Positions 1 to 12,800 of a stretch of DNA of 64,000 nt are shown here, in pieces. Origin of the DNA: Cinclus cinclus (taxonomy: Eukaryota; Chordata; Aves; Passeriformes; Cinclidae). The notes beneath the pieces are model-generated. The model was not told the origin of the DNA and ran no database searches. It was given only the letters and a program-made list of their open reading frames with translations. The stretch is from positions 53,553,158 to 53,617,157 of the forward strand of contig NC_085049.1 in the NCBI RefSeq assembly GCF_963662255.1, written 5' to 3'. The translations under genes and the position numbers were made by a program. Every line of letters begins with the position of its first letter. Within the stretch, counting starts at the first letter, position 1.

Positions 1-3000
1 CACACTTGGGCCTGAGTTCTGGAGGAAGAGGTCTTGCTAATATAATTTAGATTTTATTTTATAAGCAGAGGAGCTTGTTTATCTGACAATCTCAGGAACA
101 AAATAGACAAGGTGTGCTGTTAGTTTCTTCTACATAAAAGAAGATGGCTTGATAAGGAAAATGAAATAGAAAAGGTAAGGTTGGGACTCAGATGATACAA
201 GGCAAAAAGGGTTTTCCAGTGTGTACATGATCTGTGAATATTTTTAGTAGAAGAAACAATGACAGAAGATCAGATTTGTCCAGTGCCTGGGTAACAGATG
301 GAGTTTTACATTGCTGTATTTTTTAAAAACTCTTTAGAAGCACTGGTGCAAACAATGCATTTTTGGCATGATTCATTTTATCCATATGTAGATGTTTTTC
401 TCTGGCTATGAGACAGGTGAGCTGAATCCTGCTTGAAATATCTACTGTTTTAGTTCTGGTTAAAGCTGAAGAAGCTAAGCCATTCCTGGGAGTTGGTCTA
501 GAATATTTGAATTTTCATGCTGATGGTCAAATGTGGGCTTGACTGGATCCATTCATTGGAGGATTGCCACTGTACTACTGACTTCAGGCATCTGTGTTTA
601 AACATTCTGTTGGATAGTGGAGGGTGATTGATTCTAAACTGTTATGGCTTTTCTTCCATTTATAATTATACTGATGAATTTTCTTTGGTGTTATCATAGA
701 AAAAGATAGAAGTTGGTTTTCTAGATTTTTTTTTTCAGTTTGTACTTTTTTGACTGAAGAAGTGCTGCATGTGACTCTGAACAGAATAATATTACTAGCT
801 TTTTAAAAAATGCTGTTTTACAACGTCTGCCACACTTGCAACTGATGCCTGTATTTGCTCACTGGATTCAGTAAGAGTCTTCCTTCAGTGCAGTTTAAAG
901 CACTATGGATGTGATACTAAAGCACTTTATCCTAGAGTACCTCATATCAGTAGCCTGTGGTCTGAAATGGAACATCACAGAAAGCTTTTTAGGAAGACCA
1001 CTGACTAGAAGGGATAAGGTCTTTCCCATTGCCTTACACTAATGGCATTGCTTTGTTCAATGGATCAAGTTTATTAAATGCCACTAGTTTTTTTGCTTCT
1101 CTTTCAGAATTAAGAAGAACAAAAATTCTAAACTTTTGCTGCTGTAGAAACTGTCATAAGAGATGCCCGTGTAATTTCATATTTAAAAAAAAATCTTTGT
1201 GGTTCTTCTGGCTGTTAGGAGCTGCTAAGTAGATAACTTTCCAACTTTGTTTTATTCCTATAACTTTTTTAGTGCAATATCAGATTTTTAAAGTTCAAGT
1301 TCAACTGATGATATGAGTAATATAAATCCATAAAAGAATAATATCAGAGCAATCTGTAATAGGGTGTCATCTTTGTAAAATAAACAAATGAAACCCCAAA
1401 AGAACCAAGTGTTTTTACCACATTTTCCTTTTATCATCCTACTTTTGTTTAATCTTTTTGAACCTCAGTATATATGGATCTAATAATTAGAGTCAACATT
1501 TTATATATATATTTATGTATATATATGTACATGAATATATATATATATGACTAATGACACAACATGGCTTATTTTATGTTCTGGTATAGAATGGTGTAAG
1601 TTGTGGAAGGGCTTTTCAGTACTAATCCACACACTCTGAATCAGCATTTTATATCTTGGCCTGTTGATATAAATTCTAGTTGAAGTATGAATAAACTTCC
1701 TTTTTCTTGCTGCAGTTAGTACTCTGTATATCTGATAGGAGAGTGGAACTCATTCCTGGAAAAGAAGGAATATGGGGAGAAGAAGAGATTAAATGAACTT
1801 TATTTCTACTAGCAAATATATTTAGTTGGCATTGGGCAATAGAGGCAAAAAAATAAACACAGAAAATGTTTTTGTGAAAAGTTTGTTATTTTTTCTCATT
1901 GAAAAATCAATGAATATCTAATTGAGTTACATGCAGAGCAAAGCATTTAAATTAAGGGCATGATTATGTACATTAACTGTGCTGCTGCCCAGTACTAGTT
2001 ATGATTTTTTTCTTTCAGCATGCAGATATACCTATATGTTAAATGTGTGGAAATGATAAATTTATTGCTTATTTGCAAATAGGTTCAATATATCTGTAGA
2101 CAGAAATAACTGAACCTGGTGTTCACAGGGAATTTCAGTCAATCCCTTCACCTGCTCGTTTGTCTTGAAGTTCTTGTTTCAGTTCTCATTTAATGCAATA
2201 CTTTTCTCATTTGAGGATATGATTTTGAAAAATGTAAGGTTAGGACTGAGGAAAACAGATGAGTCTGGCAAGAATTACCAGGAGACTTGGCTACGGTTTC
2301 TATATGCATCTGAAGCAGAACTCTTCTTCAACAGTACTTTCCCCTTACCTCTTGACAACTTGCAGTGGATTGTTTTTTTTTCCCCTCCCTTTGAACTTCT
2401 CATTCTTTTGTGGTAAGATTGAATTTGGGGTTTGGAAAAGTAGTACAATAGATTTTTTAATTTATTTATTTATTCTATTTATTTATTTTTTTTAACTCTC
2501 TGTTCTAAGATCTGGAGGGGTCTTGACCTGTCTACAGAGACTTGACATGATGATTTTTCTTTTGGCCAAGTGCATACTGTACGTCAGTTTCTTCAAAGCA
2601 TAAGTTTTTCTGTTTAATGAAGCCTGAAAATCTTATGTGAATTTTATAATCTGTAGTCTGTAAAAGCTGAAGCTGAGAATTGTGTGGAAATACTTGGTTT
2701 TTTTCCCATTAAAAAAAAAGCCAACAAAAACAACAACAACGAAAATCCCTTCCCCCCAAAAGTTTCATGTTAATGTCAGGTTTTTCAAGTTATTTACAGG
2801 AGTCTTGTTCAGCCAGAATAAGCCAAAACAGTAAGGTCCGTGGCCCAGTTCCCTCCATGTATTTTAAGTGGAAATAATATAAACAAACTTTTTCCTCTGA
2901 CTCAGTTCCTATTCTTACCTAGTTCTGCCCAATTATTTTATATTTTATATGAGTGTAGGCATGCAGAGTTTCATTTGATGAAGGATGTCCCAGTTGGAAT

Positions 3001-4006
3001 TCTAAAATTTGTCTTCAGAATTTAATGTTTACAAAATATATCTTTATTTACATTTGCAAGACAACCTTTTAGGGCAAGATGGCGGGAGCATGAACAAAAC
3101 CAGTAAGGATGGAGGAAGTTGAAAACTGAGTCATCATGTCACTCTTGGCTATGTGACCTGGAGTAATGAAGCCATTGCTTTGGGGTTTTGACAGAACTGT
3201 CATTTGCAGCATCATAAATGTATCTAAAAATTCTAATGTAGGTGCCAATAACAACTCAGGATACTGCATTTCTGCTTTGATGTGAACTGCAAACCTCATT
3301 TGGGGGGGAAAAAAAAAAACGCTTTTGGGAAGAGATGCATTATTATAAGGCTGGGTAGTTCTTGTAATGCTTTATTTTCTTTGCCCATACTAAAGCAATG
3401 GTAAAACGTACCATTTTGTTTAGGTGCTGGAGAAGAAATTGTTAAACTTCTAAGTCAGGGAGCTTATTCTCTTTTTCACAAAAATCTTAATTAAAGTAGT
3501 CAGGCATATTTGCTGGAGAAAGAGATTAATGGAGTGTGCCTTTATAACTAATAGTGATGTTCATGTGGTCAAATTACTATCTGTTTAGATAAAAACCAAA
3601 AGAAAATTGGTATTTTGAAGCACCTTCACAAAGCACAAAAGACTCAAATCTAATGGGGTATTAAAGAGGAATGCATGTTTGAGTGAAAAAATTTGTTTAC
3701 AGTTTGAGTAAAAATGTAAATATGGGTTTAAAGAAAGTACTTTTCTTTGAACTTCTAAGGAAGAATTAGTTTTGCATTGCAGCTCAGATAAATGCTGAAT
3801 TCATTACCTTTCCTAATAATCCCCCCTTTTTTATTTTTTTTTTTAGCCAACTATTGTGTTGGACAATAGATCTACACTGCTTTTTGATTTAAAAGATGAA
3901 AGCTGTTCTCTCTGATGAGCAGTGAAGGCTGGCTATGTTCAGCATTAATAGGTGTACTAAAGTGTCGCCAAGATGAATGTGGAGATGACCCTGTGCCTAT
4001 TTTCAG
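1..4006 (+). other. PARPBP: PARPBP intron (upstream part), noncoding
   Basis: This stretch lies upstream of the first PARPBP exon I can recognise. I looked for the preceding PARPBP coding segments (the helicase-like core) and did not find them, so it is read as intron. It is AT-rich, with poly-T runs and an AT microsatellite near 1500. A very T-rich tract ending in AG at 3846 is a good-looking acceptor, but the frame after it that resembles protein stops after 22 codons, so I do not call an exon there. Confidence 0.6.
1500..1549. repeat. AT-rich microsatellite
   Basis: An imperfect (TA)n tract with TATG/TACATG interruptions. It is simple-sequence DNA within intron. Confidence 0.8.
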
Positions 4007-4190
4007 AATTGCAGGGGGCCAAATTCTGTCAACAGTGAAGATGCATTTGATAAAAGGCCGAAGCAATGGGGATCCTTTCTGTCAGGCAGTAGAGGAAGCT
4101 GTACAAGATTTGGATTTGAAGATTAAAAATATTGTCGATTCACAGCAGGAAACCTTGACTGCTAGCACCACTGGAGTCAGTCCAGCACGG
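4007..4190 (+). CDS. PARPBP: PARPBP exon (IAGGQ exon of the helicase-like domain)
   Basis: This exon encodes part of the PCNA-interacting partner PARI, which binds PCNA on chromatin and restrains RAD51-dependent recombination. After one base completing a split codon, the frame reads [20 protein letters not shown] and continues through [20 protein letters not shown] to SPAR; it aligns closely with human PARPBP as I remember it ([37 protein letters not shown]). The acceptor is CTATTTTCAG at 4006, with a good branch-point-like TACTAA near 3957. The donor is CGG|GTAATG at 4191, so the exon ends in phase 0. The 5' edge is the weak point: the same frame stays open upstream to 3900, and an acceptor GAGCAG at 3922 would add about 28 residues ending GDDPVPIFR, loosely like human GEIPNPS. 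Confidence 0.85.
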
Positions 4191-7100
4191 GTAATGGGAC
4201 TTCTTTTGTTCTTTTTACTATTTAGCTTTATAAGAAAGCAACTGTCTTTTGCCTGTTTTGTTTCTTTTTCATTTTTAAATGACTATCTATAGAGTACAAT
4301 CCTTTTCCTAACTGTATAAAAGTAGTTGTTTCCTCTGTGCTGTGATTTTAAACTTGTTGAAAGACTTGTCCTTGAGGATTACACTGTGGATATCAAACAA
4401 CTGATTTACATAAACTAAATTCCTTACCTAAAAGTTGCATATAAAATACTCCTCAAAGCTCAATTTGATTGTGTGGTTATTATAAATGTAGCTACTTAGA
4501 AGTGTCAGATTTGCCATTAATATCAAAGCAATAAATCTATAACAAATTTTCAAACAAAAGAACCTCATGACAGTAAAATTAAGATTTGAGAACATGTATC
4601 AGTAATTTTTTATTAAAATACCCCAATTTTAATTAATGCAGCATCAAGTATTTCGAAGGGTAAGGCATTTAAAGTAAGGTTAAATATGTACTAAGTCTAA
4701 AACATGGTAAAATGTGGAGTGGGAAGGGAATTAAAGCCCCAAACAGTCATGTGTAAGCTTTTCTCTTTTGGTGTTTCAAGGCACTAATGAAACTATTATT
4801 GACTTTGTTTTCATGGAAGGAATCTGGATGTTTTTGATTCTGTAAGATGTTGAGAGCATAATAAAAATTTTCTATTTGTGGTTCATGTACTGTGAATCTA
4901 CTCAGGTTTAGATGATAATGTTTTTGTGATGGAAAAAATTAACCAACTTTATTTTATTTTACATTTTCGATGTATAAGATATCTAATGTCATTTGTTTTT
5001 CTAGCAAATTTTAAAAGACTTGCAGATAACTGGAATGTGTTTAGAATTGTTAGGACGCTTTGTTTTGTGAAATCATTGGTTTTATGCCATGGTAGCAAAA
5101 GATTTTAACCAATTTTAATCAAACCTTCAGTATCCTTTTTCTTTAAGACCACTAAAACCAGCCAGACTATTGGCTAGTTAAGCTGGTCTAAATGTGTTTC
5201 CATTGAGTATGTTGGATGCATATTTCATCCTCATTTTCCTGTTTGCTATGAATATTTGTGCAGTGTATTTCCCTGTTTCCCTTTTGTATCATTCTATTAG
5301 TTTATCTTTCTCACCTGAGAAAATTGTAGCTATTGTCAGTTCGGTCTTTATTTAGCTACTTGTGTAACCAAAAAAAAAAAATTTAAAAAATTATGCAGCT
5401 CATTATAAGCCAGGTAAAAATACTTTATTAAAATGTCATTCTTGAGGGAAATTCACTGTTGCTTTTCCAAAATGGTGTTTGTTTCTTACATTTCTCCAGA
5501 AGTTCATAATCTAATGACTGTAGAAATGTTTACCAGTACCCTTGTTGAGGCAAAGATGGTTGTATCCTGATGATGTGGGGAGGACGTGCAGTGGAGAAGT
5601 TCATCAAGGGCTGTATCCCATGGGAGGTATCCCACACAGAGGAGAAGAGTGTAAGGAAGAAGCAGAAGAGACAGTGTTAGGAACTGTCATTCCCCACCCT
5701 CTTGTGCCGTTTGAGGGAAGGAGGTTGGAAGAGTTGAGAGTGAAGTTGAGTCTGGGAAGAAAGGAGGGGTTCCATTATGATTAAATGGCAGTAAATCACA
5801 CTAATTTCATGAAGTCTGTTTTGCCTATGATTTGTAAGTGAACAACCTGTCCTCATCTTAGTCCCATGAGCTTTTTTCAAGATTTTTTTTCACTTCCTGT
5901 TCTGTTTAGGGGGCGGGATAGAGCAGCTCGGTGAGCACCTGGCAGCTAACCAGGGTCAACCAGCCCAGTCCTTTGTATTCCTGAGGAATTAGAGATAAGG
6001 ACAGTGTTTGAGGGAGGTAATGGCTGAAATGTGGACTGAACATTGGTAGAGAACAGACTAAGTGTGGGGAAACTTAATTTTTTTTTGTAATTGTGGAGGG
6101 ACAAGGGGTAGAATATGTGTAAATTGTTTGCCTTTGTCAGCATTGTGTTTGTTGTTTATGTGAGTGATGTCTGTGAAGATTGTGATGAATATCTATTTTA
6201 ACAATTATCCTTAAGCATATGATTCAGAGGGCTGAAGGGTGGAAAAGGGAGCTTAGACAAATGTTTAGATAGTAAATGGCATATTTTCATAGAACTTGGT
6301 GTGGAGGAACCTCTATGTTTACTGAACATATAGAGGGATAAGTTGCCTTTTGTAATGAACAAAGAAGGCAAAATTGAAGAAGTTCAATAAATTTTCCACA
6401 TTAATTTGAGCTCTATTAGAAATTAGAGCATCTGTACTGTTCTATTAAGATCCCAGGACACCAAAGATTAATGCTTTATTCTGATTCTTAAATAGAGCTT
6501 GGGGTTTTTGTTTTGATTTCACTTAATAAGGAAACCCCCTATGCTATAATTTTTCAGAAAAAAAATGATCTATACTCATTTTAAGTTCTGGTTTGAGAGG
6601 ATGTTAGGTGTTTTCTCCTATGCAAGAGATTGAATAATTTCTTTGAGTGCAAAATTAAAATATGATCTGAAGTACAGAGGTGAAAATTATGCCTCCACTA
6701 GCTCCTGATAAGGCTGTTTTCTCGTAAAATGTACATGAAAAGCATAACTTCGTCAGAAAAATATTTGCTTTTCTCCTGGCAAGTGGCAGTTTTCTTCCAT
6801 CATTGCTCAGTTTTCCTGCAAATATCTGGTTTACAAGAATCTAGAGCTCCAGGAAAAGTTATGACTATGCAGCAGGAAGCACCATTTTGTGTTGAAGCCT
6901 GCATGAGTGATTAATAGAAATTATGATTTATTTCTTCCTAAGAAAATTGCTACTGTAAATGGAATCTGGCTGGTGTTTCTGGATGGAACTAACCAGAATA
7001 GTCTGCAGTAGCTAATGGTCACTATCCTTGAAAAACTGGGTAACTATTTTATTTTAAAAAATAATTTGATTCATGGTAAAGGTTATTTATAAACAAGATT

Positions 7101-8307
7101 TCTTCGTTTTGTCTTACTGAAGTCTTTTTGTTGCCTTACCTAGAATTTTTATTTTGCCTTGGACTTTTGTCCATGGTTAGTACACAGAATGAGTCTCTGG
7201 TGTTGTAGTACTTGAGATTTCTGAAAGTTATTTCTCAAGACTTTTTTCCCTTTGTGTATCATCAGTCAAGATGATGCCAAATTTGTACTTTTTTCATTAA
7301 GCAATTCCTCACATGACGTTTAATAAAAATCTGTTACAGTGATGTAATTACTGAAGATGTTCAGAATAAAATTTGAGGAAATTAAATGATACTGAAATAG
7401 GCCAATTCTGTAAAGCCAAGTAACAACCGTTTCTGTAATTGCTATTTCTAGTTATTGATTATAACTTATAGTAGCTGACTGACATGTGTTGCTATGGTTT
7501 CTTGAAAGCTACATATACTAATTTATGTAATCAAATAGAGAGAAAAATAGAATTTGATCTTTTCAAGACTGTGTTGAAAAGCAGTTAACTGATTAGATAA
7601 ATGCAGTTCATTGCTTGTCTTGCCCATCAGAATTAAGTCAGAATACTGAGTGTTGCTGTGTATCAGTAAATAAGAGAGCCTATAGTTTTTAAAAAACTAC
7701 TGCTGTGTATTAAACCCTGAATTTCTCTGTTGAATTCCTAGAACCTTTAAAGAAAAATATAGCAAGCTTTCAATTTTTTTAAGTCCCACAGTGACTATGG
7801 ATTTCTCCATCTGTACTGCAGACTGTTGCATTGAGCACTTCCAGATGCGGCTTGGTTTTCTTCTATAAGGAATTATTTATTCTTGGGGAAAGTCGTGAGG
7901 AATTCACCCAAACAACGGGAAATTGTGCCAAGTACCTCTATTTTCAAATCTTGGTAGAAATCTCACTTTTAACCAACTGTTTTAGCCAATTGTTAGAGTG
8001 GTTGGACTTCGCCAGAAAGTTTGTATTCCAGAAAATAGAATGTTCATTTCTGCTGCACAGTAGCAGGATAGATTTGTATATTTTTGTGTGACTTGCTCAT
8101 CAGTGTATATGTGTAGCTGTCAGTGATCTAAACTCTAATGGGGATGAGAAAAAATTTGCTGTGGAGAAACTCCCCATAAATGCTTACTGCAAAAGGGAAG
8201 GAGGGGGTTCTCACACCTTGTGCTGATGTGGATTGATTTTGGAGGTGAGCTATTGGTCTGGCTCGTTGAACTTTGCTGTTTCATGGTCCTTTTTTATTTT
8301 CTTTCAG
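4191..8307 (+). other. PARPBP: PARPBP intron
   Basis: A GT-AG intron (GTAATG to CTTTCAG) of about 4.1 kb. It holds one recognisable interspersed repeat at 5541-5985; otherwise I see AT-rich noncoding DNA only. Confidence 0.85.
5541..5985 (+). mobile_element. Degenerate avian interspersed repeat, probably an LTR-type element
   Basis: The segment is richer in G than its flanks. It resembles a sequence I have met repeatedly in bird genomes: a portion around CATCAAGGGCTGTATCCCAT, a purine-rich middle, then a stretch around GTCTGTTTTGCC and a 3' end of the type GAGCACCTGGCAGC followed by CAGGGTCAACC. The order suggests an old endogenous-retrovirus LTR or related repeat, but the class is from memory. 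No protein-coding part is preserved. Boundaries are approximate. Confidence 0.4.
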
Positions 8308-8486
8308 CCAAAATTGCATTCCATAAATCATGGCACTGCATATTGTGGCAGAGATACTGTAAAGGTCTTGCTAATTCTTCTGGATGAAGAAGCTGTTAAT
8401 CCTCCTACCCAGAACAAAGCAGATCTGTTGTATGACAGTGAAAGCTTAGATTTGTGTGGCATCACCTCTGTTTTGACACTCTTCAG
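8308..8486 (+). CDS. PARPBP: PARPBP exon ([14 protein letters not shown] exon)
   Basis: The exon continues the preceding one in phase 0. The acceptor is TTTTCTTTCAG at 8307 and the donor TTCAG|GTGAGT at 8487. It encodes [20 protein letters not shown] then [20 protein letters not shown] and ITSVLTLF. The human protein has [41 protein letters not shown] and TSILTLFR here, so identity is high and the length nearly the same. The exon ends two bases into a codon; joined to the next exon this codon becomes serine (AG+C), where human has arginine. No stop or frameshift is seen. Confidence 0.93.
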
Positions 8487-9718
8487 GTGAGTATTAGGAG
8501 GTCACATTTGTTGTGTTACTTTGGGCTTTTTTTTAGGGATCTGAGAGTCTTAACAAAGCATTGATGTTGCTTACAGAAAGCAAATAACCAAAGTACATTC
8601 TGCTTTGAGATTAGGTGTAGAGGGAAAGCAATTTTAGAACAGTTCTGAGTTTTCAAAACTCTAAGTCTTCTTTTGCATTTTCTGTGTTTTCAAGATAGTT
8701 TTGTAACGTGGATTTTTTGAGATAATACATTTCTGAGCTGCACAAACTCTATGAAGGACATTTGAAAACCCATTTCTGTGAGCACCCACAAGGAAACTCA
8801 CCTCTCCACACACTGAAGAAGCAGTGATGATTTTAGTCACTGGTCCTGAGGAATCATCAGTTGTTGAAAAAGCAGGATGCTGAGAATTTTGGCATTATTG
8901 GTTACAAAGAGGATTCATGAACCAGAACAATAGTGTCGACAGTAACATGATGAAGCTATTTTGAAGCTATATATTTTGGCAATTAAAATAGGAGAACCAC
9001 TGCAAGGCTGGCAGAAATCTTGCACCACAGAGAACTAGAAATAAATAAAGAACCAGCTAAATAAACCACATTTTATTCATGAAAAAAATTGGATAAAATG
9101 AGCTAAATAAATAAAGAATAAATTATTGTAGAATAACCTGTCATATGCACATTGATCTGCCATGGCCTTACACAGAAAAGTAATTACTTACATATGCATA
9201 GATTAGTTACTTCAAGACCAAAAAATTACCCTTTATATACATAATTAATTTTTTTCATTATAGGCATCAAATTTTTTCATTGATGTATGTAACTACTTGC
9301 ATAATGACATGTAAGACAGTGGAAACATTGTGTGAATATTTCTGTTGAGAAGTCTTCAAATACTATATGGAAAATAATATTGAATATCAACCAGATGCTA
9401 TTCAGGAGGGTATAAATAGAATGGTGTCTTAGAGGATGATCACCAGCATTACAAATAATAAAATACTGTGTCTTCAGAACTACAATATTGGAAATACACT
9501 GCAAAATGAGTACCAGAAATTGGAACTCTGGGTTTGGTTTCTTTATGCTCTCTTCAGTTGTCGCAGTACATGTGGTTCCTTAAGAAGGTAGAAAATAAGG
9601 TTAAGCTTGGAGAGTAAAGGTATTTGCCTTTCTGTTTCTGACCAACTTGGTGTGTCAACAGTTTTTGTTAATGAGTTGCTTTTACATGCTGTAAATTACT
9701 TATCTCTTTTCAATATAG
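8487..9718 (+). other. PARPBP: PARPBP intron
   Basis: A 1.2-kb GT-AG intron (GTGAGT to CAATATAG). It is AT-rich, and I recognise no repeat or other feature in it. Confidence 0.85.
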
Positions 9719-9800
9719 CTCTCCAGCACGATCCAGTGGGTCTTCTCCAAAACCTCTTAGACAACGTATTCTGAAATCTATGGATGAAAAAGTAATTAAG
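9719..9800 (+). CDS. PARPBP: PARPBP short exon (KPLRQRI exon)
   Basis: An 82-base exon between TTTTCAATATAG and AAG|GTACTC. The first base completes a codon; 27 codons follow, reading SPARSSGSSPKPLRQRILKS then MDEKVIK. Human PARPBP has SPTQVNNSIKPLRERICVSM and QEKKIK at the same place, so the exon is orthologous although the serine-rich start has diverged. It ends in phase 0. This part belongs to the flexible region between the helicase-like domain and the C-terminal PCNA-binding tail. Confidence 0.88.
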
Positions 9801-12800
9801 GTACTCTGTAGGAATTGCTATACAGCTATAGAGGCTGTATATATATATTGTTATAATAGTGATAAATTAAAACTAAGTGTTGCATTTCAGCCGGATATTT
9901 GAGATTTTTATCCCATAGCTAAAGAAATGTAATTATGATTAACCTGCAGTAACTGGCCCAACTAGAGCAGTATTGTAATATGAAGAGAATTATCTAAAAC
10001 TCCAGAAGAGAGAGGCTTTAAACTTAAAAGTACTTCCTAATGAAGATTTCTTAGTGAAGGTGCTCTGAATTAATCTATCTCTCTTCATTTACCTATCTGT
10101 GTATTTCAGGACTATAGAAATAAACCAAGCTATCTGAGAACAGAGATAAAACTGAATACAGGCACCTGATTTTAGCTCTGATAAAACATACATTAAAAAA
10201 GTGCAATAATGACTGTTTCATTGCTTTTTTTTTTTCTTCTGATGTTTATTTGTACCAATCTGAGGACATTTCTATAACATTGCTTTGTCAATAATAAAGT
10301 AAAGATGCTAATGTGTGCTTTTATGTAGATGAAATTGAACTTTTCAAGAGCACATTGGTATTGTGAGGGCCTCTATTCAAAAGAACAATGTTTCTGAAAA
10401 TTGCTGTCTTTTAGTGCATTGCATTTCACCTAGTATTTTTCTTTAAAATTGGCAAACTTGAATATTGGGACTATGGAGGAAGGCAGAGCTTGTCTTCTGT
10501 AGTATTTCAACAGAAAGCTAAATAAGAGTAGTGACATGATATTTTTTCCAGACTTAGTCCTGAAAATATGTAAAAGCACAAATCTAATTGGTATATAAGG
10601 AAGAGGTGTTCTAAGCCATCAGAACTGGTTCTGGAGCAGCACAGTGGAAAATGTCTTTCACTGAATGTTAGATAAACTTGAACACATAATGCATGTCTAA
10701 GGAGTAGAAAGATGCCAAAATAAAAAGCACTGTCAATATTTTCAGCACGCATTTTAAATATGCTCCGACTTCATTCTGAGTCCTTTTTTGTGGATTGGTC
10801 AATGACGAGTATTTTGGATATGTGCACTGATTAGGGTGAATTTAGTTTAAAGTTCATAGGCAAATTATGAAAAATTGATAAAGGATATTTATGTAAACAA
10901 CATTTAAATTGCAGCTTTACACATCAAATAGCAAAAATGTCATCATGTCTGCATGAAATACTGAAATAAATCATTCTCATCTTAATGAAGGTTTTGTAAT
11001 TGGATGCATTAACAGATGTGTTCAGTATCAAAGTGCAAAAATTATCTAAAAGTAATTACCTGTCACATTTGAGACATTTGCTGGTTTGACATGTTTTTGA
11101 CAGAAACAAGCAAAAATGAGTCAACTGAAATGGCTGCTGCTGAACAACTAATGACTTTTATAATTAAGACTCTGTTCTCTACCATTCATGTTTAATTTCT
11201 GCCCTCTCACATAAAAACCTACTTCTTTCTTAAAATGTTGATCTTGCATTTTATTTATTTTTTTTCTCTCTAACAACTTCAACAGGGTTTCTTTGCATGT
11301 TTCTACTCCTCCATATTCTTCTTTTTTCATGAAGATGTTTAAATCCCTTTCTCTTCTTTTCTCTTCCTGTACCTTCTTTGTTGCTGCATACATCTACAAA
11401 CAGAACTTCAGCTATCAGCAACTCACAGATCTGGAGTGACCTAAGTGTCCCTTTTGTCAAAACTGTTACCTTCTGTTAATTTTACACTGTGTTGTGGATA
11501 CCCAGCTCTTGATCTTGAGGTGGTAGGTGTGTCTTGGTATATTTGTATAACGCTGAAGAAGGTATTGTGTGTGTTGTATTTTCACTTCATGACACTTCTG
11601 GAATATTTTTCTCTCTTTCTGCTCAAGTGTAATTTATCAGGTGTTCATTTTACTTTCTGATGTGCTGCTGTGTTTTTCTTGGACTTGATAGCTGCAACTT
11701 TCATCTACATTCCTTCACTGAGACTGCTGCTCAAAAAATTGTTATCAAAGTGATTAGACACTACATGCCATCCTACTGTTTGCATCTCAGTCTGTTACTG
11801 TAAGCTGTGGTACATGTAAACTACTTGTTTTAGCCTGATTTGCTGCTTTTCTGTCCTTGCTTATATTCAGCCTGCAATACCAGTCTTGTTCACTTGTTAA
11901 TTCTCAGATAAACCCTTCTAGCTTTTACACTGTTTCTTATAGCTGAAGTGATTTCCTGTAGATATCTGCAGAACTCATTATACTCCTTTCTAACCTTTTT
12001 CAGTACCTTTAAATCAACCTCTCCCCAAATCTTAGTAGTGCTTTTTGTTGAGATAAATGCCCATTGCAGTGACTAATTTCAGTTCCTTTCTCTGAATCCA
12101 TATATTTCTTGTCTAGGATTGTAGTGTCCCTTGGTAGAAATAAATTTTGTTCCATTCTTACTGTACAGTACATAGAACAAAAAAATTCCTTGTCCATTGC
12201 TACAGATCCCAGTAGTAATATTTACCACTTTCTCACTCTGAGTGTCAGTCTCCATTTTTATTCCATGCAACCATCTTGAAAATGTTTGCAGGTTGCTTGT
12301 AGAATTCAGTGACATTTTGTTATGCATAGTGCACTCATGTTAGCAATTGACTCAGAAGAGATACCAGATATTTGTTTTTTGAATAAGGGAATAGAATAGC
12401 ATTATGATGTTTCTTCTCAGTATCTATGATTCAGATAAGTTTATTTTGCCATATGTGTGATGGTAGCTTTAATTCCAAAGATTACCCTAAGGGCATTTTT
12501 GCCATACTGCCTCTGATAGGTGATTAGCCTATAGTATAAATTAGCGATGTCTCATTAGGACTCGTCCTATGAAAGTTACCTTTTCTGTGATATTTGAGAA
12601 GGGAAGAAAAAACCAGTAGTGGTGATTAGTTTGGTCGTATGTTGAGTTCCTATATCTAAATGAAGAAATCTAGGAGAATTTAGAAAAAGAAACACCTAAA
12701 TTAAAAATAAAACTTTTTAAAAAGCAAGAGGCAAAAAATTGTTGTGACTTCTCTTAAGAGGAACTGATTTCTCAGCTTCTGTGGAATGATGTGGAGGAAT

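Noticed and set aside
3847..3915. Possible exon after the T-rich acceptor at 3846, reading [20 protein letters not shown]
   Set aside because: The frame stops after 22 codons, there is no suitable donor, and it does not fit the PARPBP protein as I remember it.
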